From: Saccharomonospora marina XMU15
GTDB lineage: Bacteria; Actinomycetota; Actinomycetes; Mycobacteriales; Pseudonocardiaceae
DNA: 64,000 bases
NCBI RefSeq assembly: GCF_000244955.1
Contig: NZ_CM001439.1
Span: 5,203,234 to 5,267,233 of the forward strand
Direction of reading: 5' to 3'
Shown in pieces: positions 17,890-26,287 of this stretch. Under the pieces are notes generated by a model. The model saw only the letters and a program-made list of their open reading frames with translations. It did no database searches and had not been told where the DNA came from. How positions within the stretch are numbered: the first letter of the stretch is position 1; each line of letters begins with the position of its first letter. Made by a program: the position numbers and the translations under genes.

Positions 17890-19134
17890 GTGTCCCAGTC
17901 TTCCGGTGGTGCTCACCTGACCGACTACCGTGCCGCGCTCAGCGTGCCCGGCTCACGCGGACCGGTGGTCGCGTCCCTGTTCGCCCGGTTACCCATCGCC
18001 ATGATCGGCATCTCGGCGTTGCTCTACGTGCAGCGGCAGACCGGCTCGTTCACCACGGCAGGCCTGGTGTCGGCCTGCACGCTGGCCGGGGTGTCGGTGG
18101 GCTCGGTGGCACAGGGCAGGCTGATCGACAGGTACGGGCCCACCCGACCACTGCTGGCCGTCGCCGCGCTGTTCACGCTATTGCTGGCCGCTCTCGTAGT
18201 CGCGATCGAGTCGCATGCGTCGACGCCCGTACTCGCGGTCACGGCCGCCGGTATCGGCGTCAGCGAGCCGATGACCGGCTCGGCCTCCCGAGCACTCTGG
18301 GCGCGGCTGCTGCCACCCGGCCCCACCCGCGACGCCGCGCTGTCCTACGAGGCGATCAGCATGGAGGTGTTCTTCATCCTCGGCCCAGGGTTGGCCGGTG
18401 CGCTGATCGCGGCGCCGTGGCCGGGAACCGGCCTGGTGATCGGGGGCGCGTGCATGGTCGTGGGCTCGGTGCTGTTCGCGTTGAGCCCGGCCGTGCGGAC
18501 GTGGGGACCCGGAGAGGAGCGCCCCTCGCGACTGCTCGGCGCACTCGCCAGCCCCGGATTGCGCACGCTGGCACTCGCCGCGGGTGGGTTCGGCATGGTG
18601 ATCGGGTTCGTCGAGGTCGCCGTACCGGCCGCGGCCTCGGCGGCGGGCAGCGTCGCGATGGGCGGCCTGCTGCTGTCGCTGTGGTCGGTCAGCTCGGTCG
18701 GCTTCGGAGTCGCCTACAACACACGGCCATGGCCTAGGAGCCTGCACCTGAGACTGCCCGTGCTGCTCGCGTTGTTCGGCGCGGGCGTCGCGTTGCTCGC
18801 CGTGCCGTCCTCGCTGTGGGGTCTCGGGGCGGCCCTGCTCGTCGCGGGGGCGCTCATTACCGCGCAGTCCACAGCACACTCGGTGGCCATCGAACTCGTG
18901 GCGCCGCGCGGCACGGCCGCGGAGGCGTTCGGCTGGGTGGTCACGGCGATCACGCTCGGACTGGCGTTCGGCCAGTCGATGAGCGGCTACCTGGTGGAGC
19001 GCAGCGGACCACCACTGGCCTTCCTCACCGCGGCAGCCTGTGCGGGCGTGGTGGCAGGCGCGGTATGGCTGCTGCGGTCCACCATCGGCCCCACCGAGCC
19101 GTACCAGCGGCGAACCGAGCGGGTCGCCTGCTGA
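17890..19134 (+). CDS. MFS transporter
   Basis: A 12-helix major facilitator superfamily protein of about 414 residues, probably an efflux pump. Helix 1 is LFARLPIAMIGISALLYV; motif A-like GRLIDRYGPTRPLL lies after helix 2. The second half repeats the fold (LASPGLRTLALAAGGFGMVI onwards). It is a relative of the MFS gene at 37603, which has the same N-terminal arrangement and the corresponding GRLIDRHGLRPVV segment. I chose GTG 17890 so that the operator half-site stays outside the gene; GTG 17872 is in frame and possible. The substrate cannot be told. Confidence 0.82.
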   Translation: MSQSSGGAHLTDYRAALSVPGSRGPVVASLFARLPIAMIGISALLYVQRQTGSFTTAGLVSACTLAGVSVGSVAQGRLIDRYGPTRPLLAVAALFTLLLAALVVAIESHASTPVLAVTAAGIGVSEPMTGSASRALWARLLPPGPTRDAALSYEAISMEVFFILGPGLAGALIAAPWPGTGLVIGGACMVVGSVLFALSPAVRTWGPGEERPSRLLGALASPGLRTLALAAGGFGMVIGFVEVAVPAAASAAGSVAMGGLLLSLWSVSSVGFGVAYNTRPWPRSLHLRLPVLLALFGAGVALLAVPSSLWGLGAALLVAGALITAQSTAHSVAIELVAPRGTAAEAFGWVVTAITLGLAFGQSMSGYLVERSGPPLAFLTAAACAGVVAGAVWLLRSTIGPTEPYQRRTERVAC

Positions 19135-19144
19135 GGACGTGGCG

Positions 19145-19921
19145 CTACTCGACCGAACGCAGGTACTCCAACTGCGCCCGCACACTGGACTCGGCAGGCC
19201 CCCACAACGCCTTGTCGACGTCGGCGTAGACCATCTCGACCACCTGCCTGGCCGTAGCGCCCTCGCCGAGCTGCCGCAGGGCCGCCCGGACTTGGTCGAG
19301 CCGTTGCTGCCGGTGGTCGTAGTACTGGCGCGCCGTCACGGTCAGATCAGCCAGCTCCGGCCCGTGACCGGGCAGCCCGATGGAGCCCCTCGGCAGTCCT
19401 CGCAGCCTCGCCAACGAGTCCAGGTAGTCACCGAGGTCTGTGAGCACGGTGGTGCCCTTGCCGAGCACGGTGTCGCCGGTCAGTGCGTGGGTGAGGCCGT
19501 CGTGGTCGAACCGCAGCGTGACCGAGTCGGCCGTGTGGCCGGGAGTGTGCAGCACCTGCAATTCCAACCCCGCGGCTTTGATCACCTGGTCGGCACCGAT
19601 GGGGTCGCCGCCCTGGCACAGCTCGGCATCGAATGCCCGTACCGGCGCATCAACCCGGTGGGCGAGCCAGGGCGCGCCTTCGGAGTGGTCGGGATGATGA
19701 TGCGTCAGCAGGATCAATTCCACAGGCGCACCATCGAGCAGCCTGCGGAGGTGATCGACGTCCTCGTATCCGGGGTCGACGATGATCCGGCCGGACGCAC
19801 CTGGGGCGCCGAGCACCCAGGTGTTGGTGCCCTCCAGCGTCATGGTCGAGGGATTGTTCTCCAGCAGCACCGAAGCTGCCTCGGAAACCTGCCGCAGCGT
19901 GCCGTACGCGGGGTGTGTCAT
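19145..19921 (-). CDS. Metallo-beta-lactamase-fold hydrolase (Rv3677c-like)
   Basis: A 258-residue MBL-fold hydrolase. The metal site is LTHHHPDHSEG (HxHxDH), with further ligands in HTPGHTADS and the Asp in LTGDTVLG. A C-terminal winged-helix-like extension (LDQVRAALRQLGEGATARQV) is typical of the LACTB2/Rv3677c subgroup, some of which cleave RNA or thioesters. The ATG at 19921 has GGAG 6 bases upstream. It overlaps the upstream NUDIX gene by 4 bases. It stands downstream of crp as in mycobacteria. Substrate unknown. Confidence 0.85.
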   Translation of the reverse strand: MTHPAYGTLRQVSEAASVLLENNPSTMTLEGTNTWVLGAPGASGRIIVDPGYEDVDHLRRLLDGAPVELILLTHHHPDHSEGAPWLAHRVDAPVRAFDAELCQGGDPIGADQVIKAAGLELQVLHTPGHTADSVTLRFDHDGLTHALTGDTVLGKGTTVLTDLGDYLDSLARLRGLPRGSIGLPGHGPELADLTVTARQYYDHRQQRLDQVRAALRQLGEGATARQVVEMVYADVDKALWGPAESSVRAQLEYLRSVE

Positions 19922-20724
19922 GGCAGCTCCACTCGCACCACGTCGCCATCCATCACGAGCCGGGGAGTGATCCGGCGGACGTCGCGCTCGACCGCCAGTA
20001 CGTCCGACACCGAGTCGAAGCGTGCCAGTTCGTCGAGGGTGAACCACGTCGGCGGCATCAGCCCACTGCGACCGGCCTCGGCGTCGGCGATCGCTTCGCC
20101 GGGCCGGTGCCAGCCCGAGTCCTCCGCCTCCGTCGTCGCGCCGTCGGCACGCTGACCGGCCGGAAGCGCGGCCACGAAGAAGCGTGTGTCGTAGCGTCGG
20201 GGCTCCTGCTCCGGGGTCACCCAGTTCGCCCACGGGCGCAGCAGGTCGGCCCGCAGCGTAAGCCCGGCATCGGCCAGGAAGGCCGCCAGCGACAGCTCTC
20301 TGGAAACCAGCGCCCGGCGGGCGTCGGCGTACTGGGCGGTGCAGGCCACGGCGCCGGACTCGTCGCCGGCCAGCAGCACACCCGACTCCTCGAACGTCTC
20401 CCGCACCGCCGCGCACACCAGAGCTCTCGCCATGGACTCCGAGCAGGAAAACCACTCCGCCCACCGCGACGGTGGCGGTCCTGCCCAGCTCACCGAGGCG
20501 TCGGCATCACGCGCGTCGACACCTCCGCCCGGGAAGACGGTCATCCCGCCTGCGAAGGCCATCCCGGCAACGCGCCGCTGGAGGAACACCTCCACACCGC
20601 CGCCGGGCGAACCGGCGGGGTCGCGCAGCAGCATCACCGTCGCCGCGTCCTTGGGCACGGAGGGCTGCCGCGGCGGCTCCTTCGGCAAGGACAACACCGA
20701 CTCCTTCGGTACCCGGAAGGTCAT
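19918..20724 (-). CDS. NUDIX hydrolase (NUDT7/19-like)
   Basis: About 268 residues. The domain begins VPKDAATVMLLRD and carries MTVFPGGGVDARDAD followed by an unusually long insert before AAVRETFEESGVLLAG, the REUXEE part of the Nudix box. This split arrangement is known in the NUDT7/NUDT19 group that acts on acyl-CoA or similar compounds. The ATG at 20724 has GAGGG about 10 bases upstream; GTG 20760 and GTG or ATG 20817 are in-frame alternatives, the last overlapping the upstream gene. It is translationally coupled to the MBL-fold gene. Substrate inferred only. Confidence 0.8.
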   Translation of the reverse strand: MTFRVPKESVLSLPKEPPRQPSVPKDAATVMLLRDPAGSPGGGVEVFLQRRVAGMAFAGGMTVFPGGGVDARDADASVSWAGPPPSRWAEWFSCSESMARALVCAAVRETFEESGVLLAGDESGAVACTAQYADARRALVSRELSLAAFLADAGLTLRADLLRPWANWVTPEQEPRRYDTRFFVAALPAGQRADGATTEAEDSGWHRPGEAIADAEAGRSGLMPPTWFTLDELARFDSVSDVLAVERDVRRITPRLVMDGDVVRVELP

Positions 20725-20776
20725 CGGCGCGCGACCCTCGTCGTCTCGCAACAGGCTCACATACCGCAAGATACCG

Positions 20777-21898
20777 TCAGCCGGCGGTGAAACCGTCCGC
20801 CCAGTGTTGCTCGGCACCGTTCATCCTGGCGTTCGCGGCCTCGGCACGCTCCCGCTCGGCGAGTTCGGCGTGCAGTTCGCGCAGCAACTGCCGGTCGCGC
20901 TCCGAAAGCTGCGGGTCGTCGAGATCGAGTTCAGGCAGCTCCACCACCCCGTCGCCGCCGCGGTCGACGCCCGCGATCAACCTGCCCCGCTCGGGGTCCT
21001 CCGCGATGGCGGCCCGCAACTGTGCCACCTCCTCCTTGGTGAGCTCGGTGGTGGCGGCGGCGCGGTTCTCCTCCTCCACCATGCTCGACTCCGGCACCGT
21101 TGCGACATCGGGCAGCTCACCGATCGAGGCCTGCGGATCCGCCAGCGGTGCGGGCGGCTCCGATTCCACCGGCTCGACGACGGCGTGAGCACCTTCGCGC
21201 CTGCTCTCGGACCTGCGGCCACCGCCCGCCCTCGACCTTCGCGAAGGCAGCGAGCCGGACGTCTGGCTGTTTCCTCCCGCCAGCCAGACCGGCGTGGCGG
21301 CCGCGAGCCCGGCCTCGTGGTACTCGGTACGTTCCGCACCTGGACCGGTGACCTCCACCACAGCGCGAATTCCGGCCCTGCGCAGCGCGTCGTCGACCCT
21401 GAACGCCACGGCGGGTGGGTGGGCCTCCGGTCCGATCTCGATGAGCACAACCCGCTGCGGTAGCGGCCCAGGAACGCTGCCCGCGGGGGTGTTGCGCCAC
21501 ACGGCGTGCACCGAACGCAGGTCGGGAAGCACCTGCAACGTCCGGTCCAACGCCTCGACGATCCCGCGTTCGGGCTCGTTGTCCCTGCTGAAGCGGTGGG
21601 TGTAGCCGGGCACCGCGTCACCGACGGTCAGCTGGTCGGCCAGGCTGGCGTCGGACCTGCTCATCTCCAGCACCAACGCCAGTTCGCGCTGCTCGGCGGG
21701 CCGCACCATGATCCGGCCCGCGATCAGCGCACCGGTGGCCAGCTCGGCCGCGTCGTCGAGGTGTGAGCGGGCGACGAGCTCACGGGCCTCCGACAGTGCG
21801 CTGTCGTCGAGCCGACCTGCCAGCGCCAACAGGACGTTGTGCAGCCGCAACGGGACCGCGAAACCGTCCTTCGGCAGGCCGTCGTGGACGTCCACCAT
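20777..21898 (-). CDS. Unknown protein, paralogue of the gene upstream
   Basis: A 373-residue protein of no family I recognise. Residues 15-75 form a helical domain (LHNVLLALAGRLDDSALSEA), residues 130-210 an alpha/beta segment (VHAVWRNTPAGSV, QRVVLIEIGPEAHPPAVAFR, HEAGLAAATPVWLAGG). A disordered basic stretch rich in Arg/Ser/Gly follows (about 215-235), then a Glu-rich helical C-terminus (ERDRQLLRELHAELAERER). The first 210 residues align in order with the protein encoded at 21938-22570, so the two look like a diverged tandem duplication with a C-terminal addition here. It lies between RidA and NUDIX genes. Cytosolic; no catalytic motif seen. Confidence 0.7.
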   Translation of the reverse strand: MVDVHDGLPKDGFAVPLRLHNVLLALAGRLDDSALSEARELVARSHLDDAAELATGALIAGRIMVRPAEQRELALVLEMSRSDASLADQLTVGDAVPGYTHRFSRDNEPERGIVEALDRTLQVLPDLRSVHAVWRNTPAGSVPGPLPQRVVLIEIGPEAHPPAVAFRVDDALRRAGIRAVVEVTGPGAERTEYHEAGLAAATPVWLAGGNSQTSGSLPSRRSRAGGGRRSESRREGAHAVVEPVESEPPAPLADPQASIGELPDVATVPESSMVEEENRAAATTELTKEEVAQLRAAIAEDPERGRLIAGVDRGGDGVVELPELDLDDPQLSERDRQLLRELHAELAERERAEAANARMNGAEQHWADGFTAG

Positions 21899-21937
21899 CG
21901 CCGATCTCCCTCCAGCCCGCTGCCGGACGAGCGAGCA

Positions 21938-22570
21938 CTACGCGGGTACGAGTCTGTGATGACCGGCGTCCACGGCGCCCACGCAAACGAACCGGGAATC
22001 CGCCAGCGCCGCCTGGTGATAGGCGGGCAGTTCGCCCTGCGCCGGAAGTACCTCCACACTCGGCGCCTCCTCGCCCAGCACCCGCAGGACCCGCTGTAGC
22101 TCCCCAGTAAGACGTGGCAGCCCGGATACGGCGGTGACCAGCAGGACCCGCTTCGCCTCCTCCTCGACGGACCCTCGGTCGTGCCGCCAACTCTCCCGGA
22201 CCTCACCTACGTCCGGGCGCCCACGCAACGTTGCGTGAACCACCACGGACACCGAATCAACGGTGTTCACCCAATCGGGTGCACCCGGAGTGAATGTGTA
22301 CCGGTTCTCGGCGGAGGCGTCCACCCCAAGCGTGGAACTGACCTGATGCCAGTCCGCACCATGCGGAATCAGACCCGCGACCAGCAGGCGATACTCGGCC
22401 TGATCAAGGTCAATCCTGTGCTTTAGCAAAGCCTTGGGAAGGGTGCGCGACAGCGTGCCCATCGCCCCCTCGCCGAGCCAGTCCCTGAACCGCCACAGCA
22501 TCCGGTCCGGCATCCGGCCCGCGAGCCGCAGCAGCAGCTCGTGGCACGAGTACTCGATGTCTGGATCCAC
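21938..22570 (-). CDS. Unknown protein, shorter paralogue of the downstream gene
   Basis: A 210-residue protein of unknown function. Its N-terminal helical domain (CHELLLRLAGRMPDRMLWRF) and its later segments (VHATLRGRPDVGEV, KRVLLVTAVSGLPR, YHQAALADSRFVCVGAVDAG) follow the same order and spacing as those of the 373-residue protein encoded next. No enzyme motif or membrane segment is visible. The GTG start at 22570 touches the stop of the upstream ridA-type gene (TAG at 22572-22570), so translation is likely coupled. The pair stands inside a conserved housekeeping run, which argues for a stable cellular role rather than recent transfer. Confidence 0.7.
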   Translation of the reverse strand: MDPDIEYSCHELLLRLAGRMPDRMLWRFRDWLGEGAMGTLSRTLPKALLKHRIDLDQAEYRLLVAGLIPHGADWHQVSSTLGVDASAENRYTFTPGAPDWVNTVDSVSVVVHATLRGRPDVGEVRESWRHDRGSVEEEAKRVLLVTAVSGLPRLTGELQRVLRVLGEEAPSVEVLPAQGELPAYHQAALADSRFVCVGAVDAGHHRLVPA

Positions 22571-23028
22571 TATGCCTCCACCTCGACGATCAACTCGACC
22601 TCGACAGGTGCCCCCAGGGGCAGTTCCGCGACCCCGACCGCCGACCGGGCGTGCGAGCCCGCGTCGCCGAAGATCTCCCCCAGCAACTCCGAGGCGCCGT
22701 TGAGCACGGCGGGCTGCCCGGTGAATCCCTCGCTCGACGCCACGAAACCCGTCACCTTGACAACCCGCAGGACCGAGTCGATGCCGACGAGGGCGTGCAC
22801 CGCCGCCAGCGCGTTCAACGCCGCCGTGCGGGCGTGCTGCTTGGCCTCCTCGGGGCTGACCTCACCGCCCACCTTCCCCGTCGCGGCGAGCGAACCCGCC
22901 ACGAACGGCAACTGCCCGGACGTGTAGACGTGTGAGCCGGTGCGCACGGCAGGAACGTAGGCGGCGACAGGCGCCGCGACCTCAGGCAGTTCGATACCGA
23001 GTTCGGCCAGCCTCCCGCTCCAGCCCAT
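22570..23028 (-). CDS. RidA-family protein
   Basis: A 152-residue member of the YjgF/YER057c/UK114 family. In this family, RidA hydrolyses reactive enamine/imine intermediates released by PLP enzymes. The fold elements are visible in GSHVYTSGQLPFVAG, HARTAALNALAAVHALVG and VELPLGAPVEVELIVEV-like C-terminal strand (ELPLGAPVEVELIVEVEA). The typical catalytic Arg of canonical RidA near the C-terminal strand is replaced by the SHARSAVGVAELPLG context, where Arg is present in a different register, so it belongs to a divergent subgroup close to Rv3678c. The ATG at 23028 has AAGGG upstream and lies 2 bases after the small DUF4177 gene. Confidence 0.85.
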   Translation of the reverse strand: MGWSGRLAELGIELPEVAAPVAAYVPAVRTGSHVYTSGQLPFVAGSLAATGKVGGEVSPEEAKQHARTAALNALAAVHALVGIDSVLRVVKVTGFVASSEGFTGQPAVLNGASELLGEIFGDAGSHARSAVGVAELPLGAPVEVELIVEVEA

Positions 23029-23030
23029 GC

Positions 23031-23192
23031 TCAGCCCTTCGGGCGCTTGAGGTAGGCGACGTGCTGCTCACCACTGGGGTTGGGCAGCACGGTGACCAGC
23101 TCCCAGCCGTCGTCTCCCCACTGGTCGAGGATCTGCTTGGTCGCGTGGATCAGCAGCGGAACCGTGGCGTACTCCCACTTCGTGGCACTCAT
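23031..23192 (-). CDS. DUF4177-type small protein
   Basis: A 53-residue protein starting MSATKWEYATVPLL and containing DDGWELVTVLP, the signature of the DUF4177 family. The function is unknown. It sits 2 bases upstream of the ridA-type gene on the same strand, an arrangement common in actinobacteria. The ATG at 23192 gives the normal family length; an in-frame extension to 23306 overlaps the divergent gene and is rejected. Confidence 0.8.
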   Translation of the reverse strand: MSATKWEYATVPLLIHATKQILDQWGDDGWELVTVLPNPSGEQHVAYLKRPKG

Positions 23193-23224
23193 GCCGGACA
23201 CCCTAGCCACTACTGTGTTGCGGC

Positions 23225-23473
23225 GTGGAGGCATGGCGCATCCTCGCCACGATCCTGCTGGGCGTGCCGGGGATTCTGGGCGTGTTGCTCGTGATCGCCA
23301 AGGCAAGGGAACGGTCCGGCAGCCCGGCCACCGCCGCCGTGGCGGGACTGGTCTGTGCCACCGCGCTCGCCGTTGGCTGCGTTCTCACGCTCACAGTGCT
23401 GCCCGCCGCCGTGACCTGGGGTGTCGCCGCGGCCATCGCGGTCGGCGTCGCCGTGGCGCTGCTCGTGGGCTGA
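23225..23473 (+). CDS. Small hydrophobic membrane protein
   Basis: An 82-residue protein with three predicted transmembrane helices (ILATILLGVPGILGVLLVI, VAGLVCATALAVGCVLTL, WGVAAAIAVGVAVALLVG). The start is a GTG at 23225, 32 bases from the divergent DUF4177 gene. It precedes the ArsA pair on the same strand. I do not recognise a family; it might be a membrane partner of the ATPases but nothing beyond adjacency suggests this. Confidence 0.5.
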   Translation: MEAWRILATILLGVPGILGVLLVIAKARERSGSPATAAVAGLVCATALAVGCVLTLTVLPAAVTWGVAAAIAVGVAVALLVG

Positions 23474-23540
23474 GTGCCGCGACGGCCGCACCCGGGTGCC
23501 GCCCGACACCACCACGGCCGTCTCGGCTTAGGCTGCGAAG

Positions 23541-24542
23541 GTGACCAACCTGGCTGGCTGGACCGACGAACTCGCACGGACCCGGCTCCACTTCGTCACC
23601 GGAAAGGGTGGGACGGGCAAGACCACCCTGGCCGCATCGCTGGGGCTGGCACTGGCCAGCCACGGCAGGCGAGTGCTGCTCATCGAGGTCGAGGGACGGC
23701 AGGGGTTCGCCCAGGTCTTCGACACCGAGCCACTGCCCTATGCCGAGCAGCGCATCGCAGCCGCTCCCGGGGGAGGCGAGGTGCGAGCGCTGCACGTCGA
23801 TGTGGAAGCGGCGCTGCTCGAGTACTTCGAGATGTTCTACAACCTCGGCTTCGCGGGCAGGACGCTGCGGAGGATGGGCGCGATCGAGTTCGCCACAACA
23901 CTGGCTCCTGGACTGCGCGACGTACTGCTCACCGGCAAGATCAAGGAATGTGTCGGTCGAACGGACTCCGACGGCAGGCACACCTACGACGCAGTCGTGG
24001 TGGACGCCCCACCCACCGGCAGGGTCGTGAAGTTCCTCGACGTCACCAAGGCACTCACCGATCTCGCCAAGACCGGTCCGATCCGGGCGCAGGCCGAGGG
24101 TGTGGTGCGCCTGCTGCACTCGGGGGAGACGGCTGTGCACCTGGTCACGCTGCTTGAGGAGATGCCGGTGCGGGAGACACTGGACGCGGTCGCCGAACTC
24201 GACGGCGCCGACCTGCGCCCGGGAGCGGTGCTGGTGAACCGGGTCCGGCCGCCCCGGCTGCCCGCGCGCTCGGTCACCGCGGCAGCCGACGGCAGGGTGG
24301 ACGCCGCGAGGGTGCGCACCGGACTCGCCTCCGCGGGCCTCGAACTACCCCAGGCGACCCTCGACGCACTGGTGGAGGAAACCGTCGAGCACGCGATCCG
24401 GCTCGACGCCGAGCAGCGGGCCCGCGAACAGCTCTCCGAGGCCGACCTTCCCACGCTGGAGGTTCCCGACCTCACGACAGGGGTCGACGTCGCCGCGCTG
24501 TACGAACTCGCCGAGACGCTTGTCGAGCAGGGGGTGCGCTGA
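23541..24542 (+). CDS. ArsA/Get3-family ATPase, first of a pair
   Basis: A 333-residue P-loop ATPase of the ArsA/Get3 type. The deviant Walker A is [15 protein letters not shown], including the signature first Lys (KGGTGKTT); switch II is seen in [16 protein letters not shown]. No arsenite-binding Cys triad is present, so an arsenic pump role is unlikely. The next gene encodes a second ArsA-like protein, and the two correspond to Rv3679-Rv3680 of M. tuberculosis, described as a heteromeric anion-transporter ATPase. The GTG start precedes [10 protein letters not shown]. The stop is 4 bases before the next start. Confidence 0.9.
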   Translation: MTNLAGWTDELARTRLHFVTGKGGTGKTTLAASLGLALASHGRRVLLIEVEGRQGFAQVFDTEPLPYAEQRIAAAPGGGEVRALHVDVEAALLEYFEMFYNLGFAGRTLRRMGAIEFATTLAPGLRDVLLTGKIKECVGRTDSDGRHTYDAVVVDAPPTGRVVKFLDVTKALTDLAKTGPIRAQAEGVVRLLHSGETAVHLVTLLEEMPVRETLDAVAELDGADLRPGAVLVNRVRPPRLPARSVTAAADGRVDAARVRTGLASAGLELPQATLDALVEETVEHAIRLDAEQRAREQLSEADLPTLEVPDLTTGVDVAALYELAETLVEQGVR

Positions 24543-24546
24543 CACC

Positions 24547-25731
24547 GTGACCCAGCCAACACAGCCAACACAGCCGACCCAGCCGACAAACCCGACGACA
24601 CCAACGACGCCGACCTTCGACGTCGACGAACTGCTCGACGACCAGCAGACCCGCGTGGTGCTGTGCTGCGGGTCGGGTGGGGTCGGGAAGACGACCACGG
24701 CGGCGGCACTGGCCCTGCGTGCGGCCGAGCGGGGCAGGCAGACCGTGGTGCTCACCATCGACCCGGCCCGCAGGCTCGCGCAGGCGCTGGGGCTTCGCGA
24801 ACTCGGCAACCAGCCGAGGAAGGTCTCACTCCCCGGGTTCGAACCCAAGGGCGAGCTGTGGGCGATGATGCTGGACATGCGGCGCACCTTCGACGACATG
24901 GTGCGAAGGCACGCGGGCCCCGAACGCGCGGAACAGCTGCTGGCCAACCGCTTCTACCAGACGATCTCCACGTCGTTCTCCGGGACACAGGAGTACATGG
25001 CTATGGAGAAGCTGGGCCAGCTCGCCGCGACGGGGGACTGGGACCTCATCGTGGTGGACACGCCACCGAGCCGTTCTGCTCTGGACTTCCTCGACGCGCC
25101 GTCGCGGCTGTCCGCCGCGCTGGACGGGCGGATGATCCGGTTGCTGACAACCCCGGCGAAAGCCGGTGGCTGGGGCCTACGCAAGGTGGTCAGCGCGGGC
25201 TTTTCGATGTTCGCCAAGGCGGTCTCGACGATTCTGGGCGGCCAACTGCTCGCCGACGCCTCCGCGTTCATGCAGGCGTTCGACTCCACCTTCGGCGGTT
25301 TCCGCGAGCGCGCGGGCAAGACAGCGGAGCTGCTGCGTTCCAAGGGCACGGCTTTCGTGGTGATCGCGGCACCGGAACCGGACGCCCTTCGAGAGGCCAG
25401 CTACTTCGTCGAACGGCTCTCGGACGAGGCGATGCCGCTGGCGGGGCTGGTCGCCAACCGCACCCATCCGGTGCTGGCCGACCTGTCCGCGATCGATGCC
25501 CTCGCGGCCGCCGAGGCAATCGAGCGTGGCGGCAACAAGGCCCCCCTCGCCTCAGCCGTGCTGCGCCTGCACGCCGACAGGGTGGCGGTGGCGGAGCGGG
25601 AGAAGCGGCTACTCGCCCGCTTCACCCGCGCCCACCCCAGCGTCGCTGTCGTCCAGGTGCCCGCCTTGCCCAGCGACGTGCACGACATCGCGGGCCTTCG
25701 CGATATCGGTGACCGCCTCTCGGGCCCGTAA
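24547..25731 (+). CDS. ArsA/Get3-family ATPase, second of a pair, with TQP-repeat N-terminus
   Basis: A 394-residue ATPase. The Walker [19 protein letters not shown] lacks the signature first Lys (it reads GSGGVGKTT), unlike its partner. Switch II is in [17 protein letters not shown]. Upstream of the ATPase domain is a repetitive leader, [20 protein letters not shown], encoded by imperfect 9-base tandem repeats at about 24550-24615; it is probably a flexible tether. The GTG at 24547 lies 4 bases after the partner's stop; a GTG/TTG-type start at 24520 overlapping it is possible. Pairing of one canonical and one deviant ATPase suggests a heterodimer with asymmetric sites. Confidence 0.88.
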
Positions 25732-25738
25732 GAGGTGG

Positions 25739-26035
25739 CTACGACACCCGCTGAGCGGGTTCGTACTGCCGCTTGGCCGACTCAAGCAGCCCGCGCCAAC
25801 TCGATACGTCAGGCCGCCTGCGAAGCAGCGCGCGCCGCTCCCGCTCGGTCATACCACCCCAGACTCCGAAGTCGATCCGGTTGTCCAGCGCTTCCGCGAG
25901 ACACTCGGTGCGGACCGGACAACCCATGCAGACCAGCTTGGCCCTGTTCTGCTCGGCACCTCGTACGAAGAGGCCGTCCGGGTCGGTGTCGCGGCAGTAC
26001 GCATGGATACGCCAGTCCGACTCGTTTCGCTTCAT
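25739..26035 (-). CDS. WhiB-family iron-sulfur regulator (WhiB4-like)
   Basis: A 98-residue Wbl protein. The four cluster ligands are Cys14, Cys36, Cys39 and Cys45 (pattern C-x21-C-x2-C-x5-C, with VCMGCPVRTEC). The G-W turn GVWGGMTERERR and the basic DNA-binding tail RRALLRRRPD follow. The position between the ArsA pair and a class A PBP is that of whiB4 (Rv3681c), a redox-sensing regulator in mycobacteria. The gene is convergent with the ATPase genes (8 bases between stops) and divergent from the PBP gene. Confidence 0.93.
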   Translation of the reverse strand: MKRNESDWRIHAYCRDTDPDGLFVRGAEQNRAKLVCMGCPVRTECLAEALDNRIDFGVWGGMTERERRALLRRRPDVSSWRGLLESAKRQYEPAQRVS

Positions 26036-26287
26036 GCCCCCAGCTCCTACCCAGTTTGCGACCGCAAGCAGGCAGCGAAGCGCTCGACCTCACCCCCGCG
26101 AGCTGGTCTTGCGTGCTCACGTCCGTGAGACGGTGCCTCCCCTGGCACCGTTTCGTGAGATGTTGACGGACTGTAGGGCTACTCGGTTCCCTCCGCCAAC
26201 CCCCTTGCGACCCTTTGTTACCAGACAACATCACGCCCGGGTCAACGGGTCACGGCAACCCTACGCGACCATGCGTACCCTGAACGC

